Part shown: positions 48,024 to 58,468 of the stretch, in pieces
Numbering within the stretch: the stretch's first letter is position 1
Layout: the number at the start of each line of letters is the position of its first letter
Source of the DNA: Crossaster papposus
Lineage: Eukaryota; Echinodermata; Asteroidea; Velatida; Solasteridae
Assembly: GCA_037893245.1 (NCBI GenBank)
Contig: JBAIAA010000749.1
Coordinates: forward strand, 868,001 to 932,000
DNA: 64,000 bases
Reading direction: 5' to 3'
Notes under the pieces: generated by a model
The model's input: the letters and a program-made list of their open reading frames with translations, nothing else
What the model was told of the DNA's origin: nothing
The model's database searches: none
Program-made: the position numbers and the translations under genes

Positions 48024-48589
48024 TATAATGCATTTTTAGAAACTTTCGACTTCGAAGGTTATGGAAAAAGATATCACTTTTTATCCCCAAAAATTTGAAT
48101 CTGAGAAGCATTACTGCAGTGATGTTTCTCAGATTGTTTATTCCAATGCAGATTATTCTTCCTGCGTGGACATAACCGCTCCAGATTTTCGGCAATATCT
48201 CAAAATTGCTACTTACCTTTTGAAATGAAATTTGTACAGGTTAGTTTTATGATTATATATCTATAACTATATAGGATTGAAACAAACCGTGGGTTCCAAT
48301 TACCAAACGTATACGATCCCTTTAATAAGTGTTGGTCCACTCTCATTCAATTACATTAAAGTGCAACTTTGTTCCAGCAGTTTCTGGCGTAAAGCTTAAC
48401 TTAGTTATTGCTCGATCGCTCATTGTTATTGGCAACATATTCCGAATAAGTTTCTCCTTTGATCAGTGGGTTGTTTTTTACGAAAAGTGCTTAGTATTTT
48501 TTTAACTAGACCAAAAAGAGGTGGGGGGGGGGGGGGGGGGGGGGGTTTGTTTTGGTTGATTGTATGTTATCTCATGTTGTATGTGACTG

Positions 48590-48760
48590 AACTTGTGACC
48601 TGTAACCACAAAATGAGAGTAAAGTCGCACGATGTGATTTGGAGATATGGCCTTCCAAATTCAAATAATGAAGGGGTGGTCAATTTTGAGATTTTGCGTA
48701 ATTTGGAAAGCCCAAGTCCTCCTCTACATATTCCCATTTTTTTGGGTGAGATCAGATAAT
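48590..48760 (+). repeat. dispersed repeat R3
   Basis: tgacctgtaaccacaaaatg, agtaaagtcgcacgatgtga and the complement of attttgagattttg match 4,850-5,005 in inverted orientation. A third piece lies at 49,110-49,145. The poly-G run at 48,522-48,545 precedes it. Confidence 0.65.
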
Positions 48761-49408
48761 TGAAAACCTTTAAATTACGCAATTTTGCGTAGTATTTGCG
48801 TAGTTAGTGTTTCGATTAAAGTCCATTAGTGGTCTAATTAACACGGTGGAAATTTTAAGAAGAAATAATGATTAGAACAAAGCCGTTGCCATGCTCAACC
48901 GAACCTTTATACTTGTCCTGTTTTGTAATCTTTTGCGTGTTGTTTATGACGTTCAAAGTAAGTTTTCTCACAAACACGTTTTGTGAAACCCAGGACTTTC
49001 TAGAACGCTGTAAATAGTATTTATCGCAAAACCCCCAAGTGTTATGTACCATTGGAAAGCTCTCTTTCTCAAGAATTTGAAAATACCAATATCTCAATTT
49101 TCAATATTTCCGACTTTACTCTCGTTTTGTGATGACAGGTCACACTTGTGAAAAGACATGATGGGCTTGTGATCATAATGTGATGGACCATTACTCCCCC
49201 CCCCCTCTCTCCTAACAAAAAAGAAAAGCATGTATGTCAGAAACAATAACTGTAAGAATAAAATCTGACCGGCTCTGGCAAAACCGACATTTCTCATTAT
49301 CTTTAAAAATATCTTCAACCTCAAGCACTTGTTAATATTACAGTGATACCAAACCTCAGTGTCGGATTTTACTAGTGGAAGAAAAACAATTACTGCATTC
49401 TTTCTTAA

Positions 49409-49620
49409 CTAGTTCGTCGGATGCCGTGTATGCAAGAAAACCTTTCTTCGGAATTCAAAACAGATGACGGATGAATACGTCACGAGCAAGGCCGAAAATA
49501 TTCGTCAGCGACCGGCTTGCAGAGAGTGAGGTCGGAAATATCAGGGTGTGCTACCCATAGATGCTGGCCTGAACCCGTCTCGGATGAAGGTTTGTGAAAA
49601 AACAATCCCGCGCCTGGGCC
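49409..49620 (-). mobile_element. M3 element, diverged, inverted
   Basis: TTAACTAGTTCGTCGGATG at 49,405-49,423 is a diverged M3 right end in reverse orientation. The body (gacggatgaatacgtcacga, aaggccgaaaat, ggcctgaacccg) follows in the M3 minus order up to CCCGCGCCTGGG. It lies head to head with the M3 copy starting at 49,647. Confidence 0.7.
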
Positions 49621-49869
49621 CGGTCAATGTCAAAACACTTTGTTAACCAGTTCGCGCCAGGATTATTTTAACATCACCGAGGCGCCGCGCAAGATTATTT
49701 TTAACGAAACTTGATCCGAGGCGGGTTCAGGCCGATAGTACCGGGAAGCACACCCACGCATTTTCGGCCTTGCTCGCTGCTGACAACTATTTCCGGCCTT
49801 GCTCGTGGCGTGTTTATGCGTCATCAGTTTAGAATCTGAGGAAAACTTTGCGTTTATATACGTCATCCG

Positions 49870-50575
49870 CTCTACACTTTGGTTAACTTGATTGATTTCA
49901 ATCAAGGCTAAAAGTGTTACCACCCTGTTAGCGTAATTGTCACAGGTTGACGTTAGTAAGGGCATACAGTCAAAAAACAATAAAATCTGCTTCAATATTT
50001 GTAAAACATTTGTACAGTGGCAGTTACTCGGCTACTGAAGAGTAAGTGTGAGAACTGCCAACACTGGACCGACCCAGAGCTCTGGAGTGGGTTCTATTGA
50101 TGTGGATTAACCCTCGAGTCCAGTATAAAATAAAGTAAATCAAATAAATTAAGAGGGCCTAATATTTCGATCTTAGAGACATAATGGCTGTGTACAAGAA
50201 ACAAACTGACAGGAGAAACACAAAAGAAAAAGCATGTACAGAGTTCTGCAGGAACAACAAAAGGAGGATTACGCTGAAGGGTTAAAGGGAAAGGTCAGTG
50301 TGGGCAGGATTAAAGAAAGAACTAACAAAGAAGTATTAATAGGAGAAATGTTGAGGGGGGGGGGGGGGGGGGGTGGGGGGGGGGGGGGGGTGGGGGGGGG
50401 GGGGGGGGGGGGGTTAGGACAATATACAGGGGAAACCAGAGGAGTGAGAACAAATAAGAACAAACTGCTGGCAAGGATTAAATCTGAAACAGATGACAAA
50501 TGGGAGAAAACAATAGAAGTTAATCGTTTCCTAGTTGGATGTAACTGATAAAGTAACCGATATGATGATGATGAT
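49870..50575 (+). mobile_element. SINE-like element A, interrupted
   Basis: A short retroelement-like sequence. It starts CTCTACACTTTGGTTAACTT, includes ctactgaagagtaagtgtga and ends gtaaccgatatgatgatgat, that is, with a (GAT)n-type tail. A second copy lies at 58,469-59,193. The tail and the lack of terminal inverted repeats suggest a SINE or LINE 3' end. The copy here is interrupted by a 409-bp insert (50,139-50,547). Confidence 0.65.
50139..50547 (+). mobile_element. 409-bp purine-rich insert with 9-bp target duplication
   Basis: Sequence bounded by ATAAAGTAA on both sides (50,130-50,138 and 50,548-50,556), interrupting element A at a point where the other copy is continuous. The plus strand is strongly purine-rich and includes a 59-base G tract with two T interruptions (50,355-50,413). 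The 104-codon frame here (50,234-50,548) runs through the G tract as polyglycine and is not credible as a gene. Confidence 0.6.
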
Positions 50576-50635
50576 GATCCGGCGCGAACTGGTTAAAACT
50601 AGTTAAAATAAACGTTAAAATGGTGTCACACTTAC

Positions 50636-50795
50636 TTCACCATTTGTTGGAATGCTCCTCTTGGTGCCACAGCAGCTGCTGGAGGTTGTAGATTACTGGC
50701 TAATCTCTGTAGCCTCATCTGCTCCTCTAGCTGGTACTGCTCGCCCTCATGGCGACCCAGTTGACGAACTGGTTCATCATGCTGAACAATACCGC
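50636..50795 (-). CDS. unrecognised Gln/Glu-rich protein, third exon
   Basis: A 160-base exon with acceptor cttatataacag and donor GTGAA|GTAAGTG. It enters in phase 1 and leaves in phase 2. The peptide includes GGIVQHDEPVRQLGRHEG, then a Glu/Gln/Arg-rich probable coiled coil (YQLEEQMRLQRLASNLQ) and an Ala/Pro-rich stretch (PPAAAVAPRGAFQQMV). It is non-repetitive and clearly coding in character, lying between a transposon nest (to 50,592) and a Tigger-like element (from 50,974). The product is unknown and the gene must continue to lower coordinates; I could not find the next exon with confidence. Confidence 0.7.
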
Positions 50796-50973
50796 CTGTT
50801 ATATAAGACAAGTTGAGCAAAGAAAAATTTACTTGGATAGGGGTCAGTTCATAAATCAGGGGTCCAATTTGTTGTGTTCCTGCATCATCTTGCTCAAGAT
50901 TTTTTTATTTTTAAATTCAGGACACATTCTGTAATGCCTTCTATCTCCAAGAGTGATTACATAAAGCAAAGTA

Positions 50974-51342
50974 CAGTGGAACGTCGCTATAACGAACATC
51001 ACAGGATCCACAGATTGTGTAGGTCATATCAATCATTTGGTATAGCAATCTTCAGCTGCCGGTCCATCAGGTACCCATTTTTTCAAGATGGCATCCGTCC
51101 TTTTAAATAGCGACCCTCTTGTGGGGCATACTTTATACAGTTTGTTGTTTTCACACATTAGTGGCGACCTCCTTTGATTTTTGTAAAGTGTAGGACATTG
51201 TAGTTGACATTTTGTTCAACAACAGTGTTCGGTATTTGTGTACACAAAAATCAGGGTCCAAGGATAGTGTTGGGTATAGCCGAATGCTCAGTATAGCCGA
51301 ATGTTCGGTACAGCGGGGTTTCGATATAGTGGCGTTCCACTG
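50974..51342 (+). mobile_element. Tigger/pogo-like MITE
   Basis: Ends CAGTGGAACGTCGCTATAAC and (right) GATATAGTGGCGTTCCACTG, with TA on both sides. This is the terminus style of pogo/Tigger elements of the Tc1/mariner superfamily. 369 bp, non-coding. Confidence 0.85.
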
Positions 51343-51374
51343 TACATGTACCTGCAATTTCAATGACACTTGGA

Positions 51375-51961
51375 CAGGGTTGTAGCTAGAAATTTTTGAG
51401 TGCCGGCTATTTTCGGGCTGAGAGCCGGTATAGTATCGAGGAGCGCGCGCGCTCGCGGGCCAATCGAGTAAAACGCGTGTACGTACGACGTACGAACGAA
51501 CATACGTACATGTACATACATGTACTGTACATGTAAATTGTACAAGTATACACGTACACAAGTACACAGCTGGCCACTGCCTGCCCAGTTGGATGATAGC
51601 ACGCCCTCTATGACTAAATACAACAAAACGACATGACGTCACAACGTCAGATAGTCTGGTTTCCTGACCTACTGAACCAGAAATATTAGTCAGAATATTT
51701 TGGTCTGAGAACCGAAAAAACCTGCAACCGCTCTTACAGCGGGTGTTGATGCATGCATATGCGGCCAGTGCATCAGTGATTGCGGCATGCAAATAGACAC
51801 GTACAAAATTATGATGCGGTGCAGCAAAAAGTACAAAATTGCGATGTAATTCAGCAACATTTGTCCCGGCCGGCAAGCTTCATTGTTACCTCGAGTGCCG
51901 GCTGGTAATGTTAAATGCCGGCTACCGCCGTCCGGCGCCGGCCAGTGTAGCTACAACCCTG
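51375..51961 (+). mobile_element. hAT-like MITE with 8-bp duplication
   Basis: Ends CAGGGTTGTAGCTAGAAATT and ...GTGTAGCTACAACCCTG, flanked by CACTTGGA on both sides (51,367-51,374 and 51,962-51,969). An 8-bp duplication with a CAGGG terminus fits the hAT superfamily. The interior has subterminal gtgccggcta repeats and a tacgtacatgtacat stretch. It has no transposase. Confidence 0.85.
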
Positions 51962-52640
51962 CACTTGGATGTGAAATTACACAGGTCGAGTGTAAGCAGG
52001 ACACTAAACAAGTCACACTTTTGGACCCCTTATTATGGAACCGACCCTTATGCCAAATTATAATATTGAATTTTAAAACAACACCTGAATTAATCCCCGC
52101 CATCTGATTGGTGGAGTGTCGAACTGTCGATCACATGCATTGAATTATTCGACCCATCACTCGACGCGAACCCGCATCGTCCAAAAACGTTCTATCACAT
52201 GGTTCTATCAAACAGTGCGCGCGCACTGATAGAACCAAACAAAATTATCTAATTTCACGGTCACTTGGTGGCGCTACAGCAGCAAAAAATGAATAAAATG
52301 CATTGAAAGTGTTCCACAAGCTATTAGTGCTACTACATGTTTCTTACATTGATGTAAGCACCAGTTTACAAGTTACCAATCAGATGACGAGAATTTATTC
52401 AGGCGTTGTATAGAACAAATAATTAATGTTTCACATTCGTGCGATAGAAAGAATAATTTCATTCGGTCATTTCTGTGACAGATAGCATGTTCTATTCCAC
52501 TCGGCTTCGTCTTGGGGAATAGAACATACCATCTGTCAAAAAATGAAATTATTTTTACCATCGCACTCTTAAACATTTATTCATAATATCGTGCTATATC
52601 ATCCTTAGATAGCATGGCACCTACAATATACATGTATTAT

Positions 52641-52922
52641 TATTCCTGCTCATTGAACCAATGAAACATAATAAATACCATCTCAGCTCCCTGGGAGTAT
52701 ACAGCTCAATGCTGCCATTTCGGCGCAAGGCAGCTAAATCAACCACAACAACCATCTCTCACAGGTACCCATTTTACTCCTGGGTGGAAAAAGAGTGACA
52801 AAGTGCCTTGCCCAAGGGCACACATACACACCACAACCCCAGGCTGGACTCGAACCCACAACCTGCAGATTTATCCACAGACCACGATTTCAATGCTCCA
52901 GACCACGAGGCCACGGCACTCC
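52641..52922 (-). mobile_element. tRNA-derived SINE, tail missing
   Basis: Same head, B-box region (ctggactcgaacccacaacc on the plus strand) and body as the copy at 30,850. It lacks the agcgctttgag tail. Confidence 0.85.
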
Positions 52923-53132
52923 AAAATATGAATCCTCTAGAATTCTTTGCACAGAATCGCCACAGTGAAACTTGCGATGCAAAGTACTCGTTTACATTCA
53001 AGTGCGGCTTTCTTTGAACCCAAATGTCTGCAGTCACATTGTGGTGGCAAGTTTGACGCTGATTCTGTTCATGGTGCTGATGTTCTCAAAATTCATACGC
53101 TTTCATCTCCATGCAGAAGTTTAAAGGGAATA

Positions 53133-53521
53133 TGTGACCCGCTCAAGGAAAAGGTGACATAAGTCGCGCTATGCATTGTTTGAGTGAAGGCGTGTGAAAG
53201 TTAATAGGGTAGTTTTTTTAATCTTTAATATCCAAAGTTTCAGATTTAATTAACAATAAGCTGAAATTCAATAAACAAAGTGAAAAGAAACCTTTTAAGA
53301 GTGCATGGTTCCAATGTATTGTCTTAGTTTTGTTGTGTTTCGAAGCCTGTTTTCTCAGTTGTGTATTTTGAATTCTATGGAGCCATTAATATGCAAAAAC
53401 GTCATATCACCAGAACGGGAGGGGCTATGGAGCTGTACTATGTACCAAATGAAAGCTTATATCCTGGACTTTTTAATCATGTACATAACTCTTAAGTCAC
53501 CTTTTCCTGGAGCGGGTCACA
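53133..53521 (+). mobile_element. M4 element
   Basis: Ends TGTGACCCGCTCAAGGAAAA and TTTTCCTGGAGCGGGTCACA, with the same interior as the copy at 58,608. The short open frames inside are shared repeat sequence, not genes. Confidence 0.8.
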
Positions 53522-53671
53522 TATACAACATTTGCAAACATCCAAAAACAAAATGACCGAATTATCACAAAATACTTTAATGGACTGTTAGGGAATGAAA
53601 GTCTAAAGCATCCTGTAAAATCATGGCTACTGGTGTGCTGACATTTTCAAGTCAAGTGCTATTTTTGTATC

Positions 53672-54580
53672 AATGGACCGATCCGGATTTGACCATAAGC
53701 CCCGCCCACCTTAGCAACGGCATGGCGACGCCATTACCTCGGTCAAGTTGCACACACGTGAACGTACGTACATGTACACGTACGTATGTAATGTACATGT
53801 AGGCTAGGCGTAGAACACGTACAACGAAAATATTGATTTAAACTTTAGGCGGGGACAAAATTACTATCAGTAAGCTAGCGGGCGAACTAAAAGGATGACC
53901 ATTATTTTAAGGAACGGTATGAACAGTACATGGAGGATGGTTAAGTTGCAGTTGGGGGAAATGAAGCATGCATGCATGTCAATTTATATGGACGGTGTAC
54001 ATGCAAGTGTTGCTTGGTACATGCAAGTCACTACCGGTACTGGAATAAATCGCGTATTTTGTCACAACAGGATTTAAACCATAGCCTAATTAATAGACTG
54101 CTATACATGTAGAGCATTGCTATTAACTCTACATAGGCCCCTATCCTACCTTACACTGCGCACTGTCCTTGACCTTGTTTGTTTATCTTCTTGACATTCC
54201 CGCCGTTCACGTCACACGAGTTCAACGGTAATTCTCATTTTCGAGATTTGTTTTGGTATTTAACGGGGAAAAATGATGTCGTAATCCGAGTACCAGCGTG
54301 TTATTTACATATTTCATGACCATTTCATGCATATTTTTGACAATTTTTTAAACTCCATACAGCCGTATTTACTCCATACAGCCGTATTTTGATTGACAAA
54401 TACTGTGCTTTTTCGTACCGAAGCCATTTGTTTGTGTACACGTTTCTAACCACATGTGATAGTTTGACCGAGCTAATGGCGGACCACGCCTGTAGCAACC
54501 GTTGGTAAGTTACCTGAACAAAACTAGTAATCTTATTGGTCAATGCGCGCGTAGTGATTGACAGGCCGGATCGGTCCATT
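53672..54580. mobile_element. long MITE-like element
   Basis: Ends AATGGACCGATCCGG and CCGGATCGGTCCATT are perfect 15-bp inverted repeats 0.9 kb apart. The interior is non-coding, with several tacgtacatgtac stretches and a direct repeat ccatacagccgtattt at 54,356 and 54,373. Confidence 0.6.
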
Positions 54581-55053
54581 TGCAACGCTGGTCAGCTGAC
54601 CAGTATTGGGAAAAACTGGCTTTTCTCAAATACTGCTATTTTTTCATATTTAGTTATTCCACATTTTGTTTGCAATTGATTACACACCAGTGAAAGGGTA
54701 CAAGCCAGCTAGACTGATTCCTGACCTTACAGTTCCCCAATGTCTATAAATTATTTCAATTCATCTAAAGTGAGGTCAGGGAACCAAACTATGAGAACAT
54801 TATTGTTTTTCTTGATTAATTCAGTATTTTTATTTTTTTTAATGTTTGCAAATGATGTATGCTACGTTTACCCCCCCCCCCCCCACCCCTCCCCGCCCCC
54901 GACCCTTTTGGATAGAAACCATCTTCAGTCCTGATTGCCACTATGTAAAAATTAGATTCATCCTCAATCCTCCTAAATCATCTGTTTTTTTCTTGAATTT
55001 TCTAGCGCCCTCGAACAAAGATACTGACAATTTGGAAGACCGCCAACATAAGG

Positions 55054-55085
55054 CAAAATAGCTCAGTTGGTAGAGTCCCACCTTG
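55054..55085 (+). repeat. tRNA A-box relic
   Basis: aatagctcagttggtagagt matches the D-arm/A-box of a tRNA. No anticodon arm or B-box follows. Probably a SINE head fragment. Confidence 0.4.
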
Positions 55086-55428
55086 TTAATTTCTTTGTTC
55101 ACTTTAAAATTTTCTTGATTTTGTTCAGTGGAGGGGTGACAACTGCCTCAATCCTCCGAATTCCTCTGCCAATCGCTGCTTTGAGTTGAGTCAGTACCGA
55201 TGACATTCAGAAGCAGTGCGGATGATATCAAGCATAATGTTGGGTCTCATTATGCATGTCTGAACATAATGAATGCTGGGTAAGGCCTGCGACTTCAACC
55301 CATTGCATCCTCCAAAATCAACTGGCAATCTATGCCATTCATCCTCGATTCTCAAAAAAAAAACTCCAAAACTACAATGAGGATTTGAGGATTGAGGAGG
55401 GTCAGGGTTATAATACCGATGCACGTAC

Positions 55429-55507
55429 CTTGTGGGTAAGCAGGAGGTGATTGTGCACCAGCCGTGGCTCCAACTTGAGGCTCTACTTCATCTGGTTGGG
55501 ATATGCT
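55429..55507 (-). CDS. unrecognised Gln/Glu-rich protein, second exon
   Basis: A 79-base exon with a textbook acceptor (gttctctctcttag) and donor CAAG|GTACGT. It enters in phase 0 and leaves in phase 1. The peptide contains SISQPDEVEPQVGATAG and SPPAYPQ. It is low-complexity, Pro/Gln/Ala-rich and compatible with a disordered linker. Phase matches both neighbours (58,092 and 50,636). Confidence 0.68.
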
Positions 55508-55627
55508 CTAAGAGAGAGAACAAATTTGCAGACAGCTATGACTGAATTGTTTCCTCTGAACCTACTAACCATGATTTGTTTCCAATGCGATACAGTCAAT
55601 TAACTTCTTGCGAGACTTACAAATGTT

Positions 55628-56321
55628 TATAGGGGAACCCAAAGGTTGTTGTTGTTTTTTTGGTTTTTTTTGTGGCAGAGTATAGATTAAATAATAACAA
55701 AGAAATTGGGTAAATTAAATCACAAATACGTTTTTTAGAGTCATTTTCTTTCTGCGCCTGCACAGCCAGAAATCTGAAAAGCGCGAGGTCAAATCTCCGC
55801 TGGATGTAAACAAATGACGACAAAATTACGTCATTCTGGTAGACGGTGGCACTGCATACATATGAACGCAGTGCCACCGTCTCCCAGAATGACGTCATAT
55901 GTTTACATACAGAAGAAAATTTGACCTCGCGCTTTTCAGATTTCTGGCTGGGCAGGCGCAGAAAGAAAATGCCTCTACATGTAGTAAACAGGTTTGGGCT
56001 GTTGGGGTTAAAGGCCAGTTTATCATGCGTATGCAAATGTCATTCAAATTTGACATTGTGAAATTAATTGGATTTGGAATGTGTTTCAACTTTGGTGAAT
56101 ATGCAGCTCAAAAACAGATTCACGTTCTTCTTTGCTTTTACGGCAAGTATAAACCAGCCGTTGGACATATAACCTTCTCATTAAAGGGGAACTCAAAGGG
56201 TATTTTTTTCTTAGTTTTTTTTGTTTTTGTGGCAGAGTATAGATTAAATAATAAATAAAAAAGAAATTGGGTGAATTAAGTTAGAAATACTTTTTTAGAG
56301 GCATTTTCTTTCTGCGCCTGC
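55628..56321. repeat. palindrome flanked by 130-bp direct repeats
   Basis: A 230-bp inverted repeat (55,741-55,975; arms with ctttctgcgcctgc, ctgaaaagcgcgaggtcaaa, gcagtgccaccgtct) lies between two direct copies of a unit starting ggggaac and containing ggcagagtatagattaaata (55,628-55,760 and 56,186-56,321). Confidence 0.75.
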
Positions 56322-56483
56322 CTAATCGCACAAACTCCAACACCTTGTAATCAGACTCTTGAATTGCCTCACATGAACAGTACGTACCCAATTACACAAA
56401 CACCAACAGTACTCTTGCTGAAACAATCGCAGTACCCAATCAGTCAAACTTCAACAAGCCCTTAATTACCTGTGTGATTTTGA

Positions 56484-56930
56484 TTGATTGGGTACAGCAG
56501 GACCAAGGCACAGTATGAAGAGCAGAGACTTCCAATCCCTAACCCAACTAAATTAGCATCACCGTTAACATTAATCTCCATACTGCCACAGTTATTGTGC
56601 TCGTGTGTTGTGTTGTCCCCTCTATCTCCAGCCGTGGCCAGTTTTAAACGGATCCTTGCTGGCGTAATCAATCCCACACATAAACAACTTGTAATATGGA
56701 CATTGGCGCGTGTTTCCCGGGTACTGCAATATGTTACCTGGAACACAAGATGCCGGAACACAAACATGCACTCATTTGTGTCATTGCGCATGCCTTGTGA
56801 GGTTTCAACCAATAAAAGGCTAAAGCGACCAGCACCAGATATCACGGGGGCGTCCACATTTCATGTGACACTGAAAAAGTGTTTAAAACTAGGCCCCTGT
56901 GTTTTAGGATCATACCATAAACGTAGCTAG
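56484..56930. other. stretch open on both strands, unassigned
   Basis: A plus frame of 148 codons (56,484-56,930) and a minus frame of 131 codons (56,462-56,857) overlap almost fully. The stretch is less AT-rich than its surroundings. Neither translation shows a domain, though the minus frame begins MDAPVISGAGRFSLLLVETS. It lies in the intron of the Gln/Glu-rich gene, between exons at 58.1 and 55.4 kb. It may be a decayed transposon coding region. Confidence 0.2.
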
Positions 56931-57289
56931 AGGGGCGTTTCACCAAATTATGCAGTATAATTGTTGAAGAAAATCATTGAAAACTTATATTTTTCACTTT
57001 TTGGACGTATTTATTAACCGAAAGGTATTTATAAATGGAAATAAATATGTGGTTGGCCGATATTAAACGTATGTTTAAAACCGGCTTATGGGCCTTGACA
57101 TTGTTAATGACCCGAGTCGAACTCGCCCAGGCTCATGAGCCGTTTTTTAGCGTACGTTTAAAACCGACCAACCACATATTTATTCCCTTATTAACTGTAC
57201 TATCTACGATTTCAATAGGAACCGTTCACAAATCTTAGCACATAGTCACGATTTAGTAGAAACTTTTTAAGGACTGCGATACATCTCAA

Positions 57290-57478
57290 TGATCTTCTAG
57301 CATCCCCCGTGTCCTGCACGAGTACCCTCGATTTGCATCCTTCTCACGCTTCACCGCTTCCAGGCACCTTATAACCCTGCTTCTTCGTTGGAATCCCCAA
57401 GTCTCCTGATGACGGGCAGAGCATACTGTCTAAAACGTTAAGTTCCCCCCGGTTCTATTCAGAACCTCACAAAAGAGA
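57290..57478 (+). mobile_element. Penelope-like 3' terminus, single copy
   Basis: cctgatgacgggcagagcat is followed by actgtctaaaacgttaagtt and a short inverted repeat (ggttctattcagaacc). The upstream 110 bases translate with interruptions to a Ser/Pro/His-rich tail typical of decayed retroelement ends. The core matches the palindrome at 11,835. Confidence 0.5.
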
Positions 57479-57685
57479 TTTACCACATGGTGCTACTGCA
57501 AATGTCAAGTATCTTATTGTTTTTTTTTTACCATGCAAACCTTCAAATCTTATCAAACTATAAGATGGTCGGTGAGAGCAAACACATCGGTAAAGGACAA
57601 AACCTATGTACATCACATCGATGCAAGTTACATCTTATGACTAATACTTTCCTATTATTAAATCATTATTTTATTCTTATACACA

Positions 57686-57938
57686 GGGTGGTCCACAAAA
57701 TCTAGACAAGTATACTTCCAATACCCCAAGGCCAAAACTGCCTATACGAATAGAAGGTAAATCCTTATGAAAGAAAAATGATACTAAGATTACTTTATTT
57801 GGGCCAGTAAAACTAATGGCCGGAATTGAGAAATCTTGGTATCATTTTTCTTCTTGAAAGATTCTCCGTCTGTTGGTATAGGTAGTTTTGGCCTCAGTAT
57901 AGTTGAAATATGTTTGTCCATTTTTGTGTGAACCACCC
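57686..57938. mobile_element. MITE-like palindrome
   Basis: Ends GGGTGGTCCACA and TGTGTGAACCACCC. Inner arms share aaggccaaaactgcctata and its complement. A diverged half-copy lies at about 40,040-40,205. Confidence 0.65.
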
Positions 57939-58091
57939 ACCCAAAAATAGTTTGCTTTATTTGAGAATACATGTACATGTACATCTATCTTATATCTGAG
58001 AATAATCAGGCTTATTTAGTAAACTAACCTCAGAAATAGTTTCTAATCGTAACACATTCTACAGGAATCCTACTGTACAAGCTACACCTAC

Positions 58092-58249
58092 CCCGACACA
58101 TTCCTGTTTAGCCTTCTGTTTAGCCTCCTGGTTATCTCTATCCTCTCTACCTGTGCTATGTTCTCTCTGCTTCTGATCTGGACTCGCCTGACGCTCCTTG
58201 GCCTGTGATCCTGACTCTAGACCTAGCACCATTGTTAATAGTGAAATCC
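58092..58249 (-). CDS. unrecognised Gln/Glu-rich protein, first coding exon
   Basis: Exon with acceptor gtggtatcacag at 58,249 and donor GGG|GTAGGT below 58,092. An ATG at 58,232 opens 47 codons starting MVLGLESGSQAKERQ, a very hydrophilic Gln/Glu/Lys/Arg-rich chain with no membrane segment, ending AKQECVG. It ends in phase 0 and joins the exon at 55,429. The chain is probably disordered or coiled. I recognise no domain. The acceptor before the ATG implies an upstream leader exon. Introns of this gene hold many transposons. Confidence 0.6.
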
Positions 58250-58468
58250 CTGTGATACCACAACATCATAATTTGGAAAGCTTCTCTTGTTATTACAAAG
58301 TTTCTTTTGATAAGGTAAAGAGAAAGGGTTTAACTATTTAGCTTGTTATTCTCACTCAAGAACGGCTGGATAAAGGCGACTCTGGCTGAATGCCAGGGTG
58401 AATTTGAATTCTAACGATTTAACCGAAAAGAACCTTTTGGGTTGTGGAGGTAACACAAGCTCCCCGTG

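Larger units (their letters stand above)
46203..48321 (+). mobile_element. M2 element, split by an L2 insertion
   Basis: The left end (AAGGGATCGTATACGTTTGG) and right end (CCAAACGTATACGATCCCTT) are terminal inverted repeats of the M2 family. The 3' flank is TTAA. The left flank is TTGA, which has decayed. The body matches the copies at 2,328 and 26,046 on both sides of the inserted LINE. Confidence 0.85.
49647..50592 (+). mobile_element. M3 element split by a SINE-like insertion
   Basis: The left part (49,647-49,869) begins CCAGTTCGCGCCAGGATTAT after TTAA. The right end (50,576-50,592) is ATCCGGCGCGAACTGG before TTAA. The missing middle is replaced by the element at 49,870-50,575. ATCCG appears on both sides of that insert and is probably its target duplication. 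Confidence 0.8.

Noticed and set aside
50234-50548. 104-codon plus frame with a polyglycine run
   Set aside because: It is produced by the G homopolymer within a transposon-like insert and has no splice or domain support.
51151-51876. 241-codon minus-strand frame, the longest in the window
   Set aside because: It runs through most of an hAT-like MITE and into a Tigger-like MITE, including low-complexity tacgtacatg sequence. The translation (VHVCTCTYVRSYVV) reflects the repeat. It is a chance chimera.
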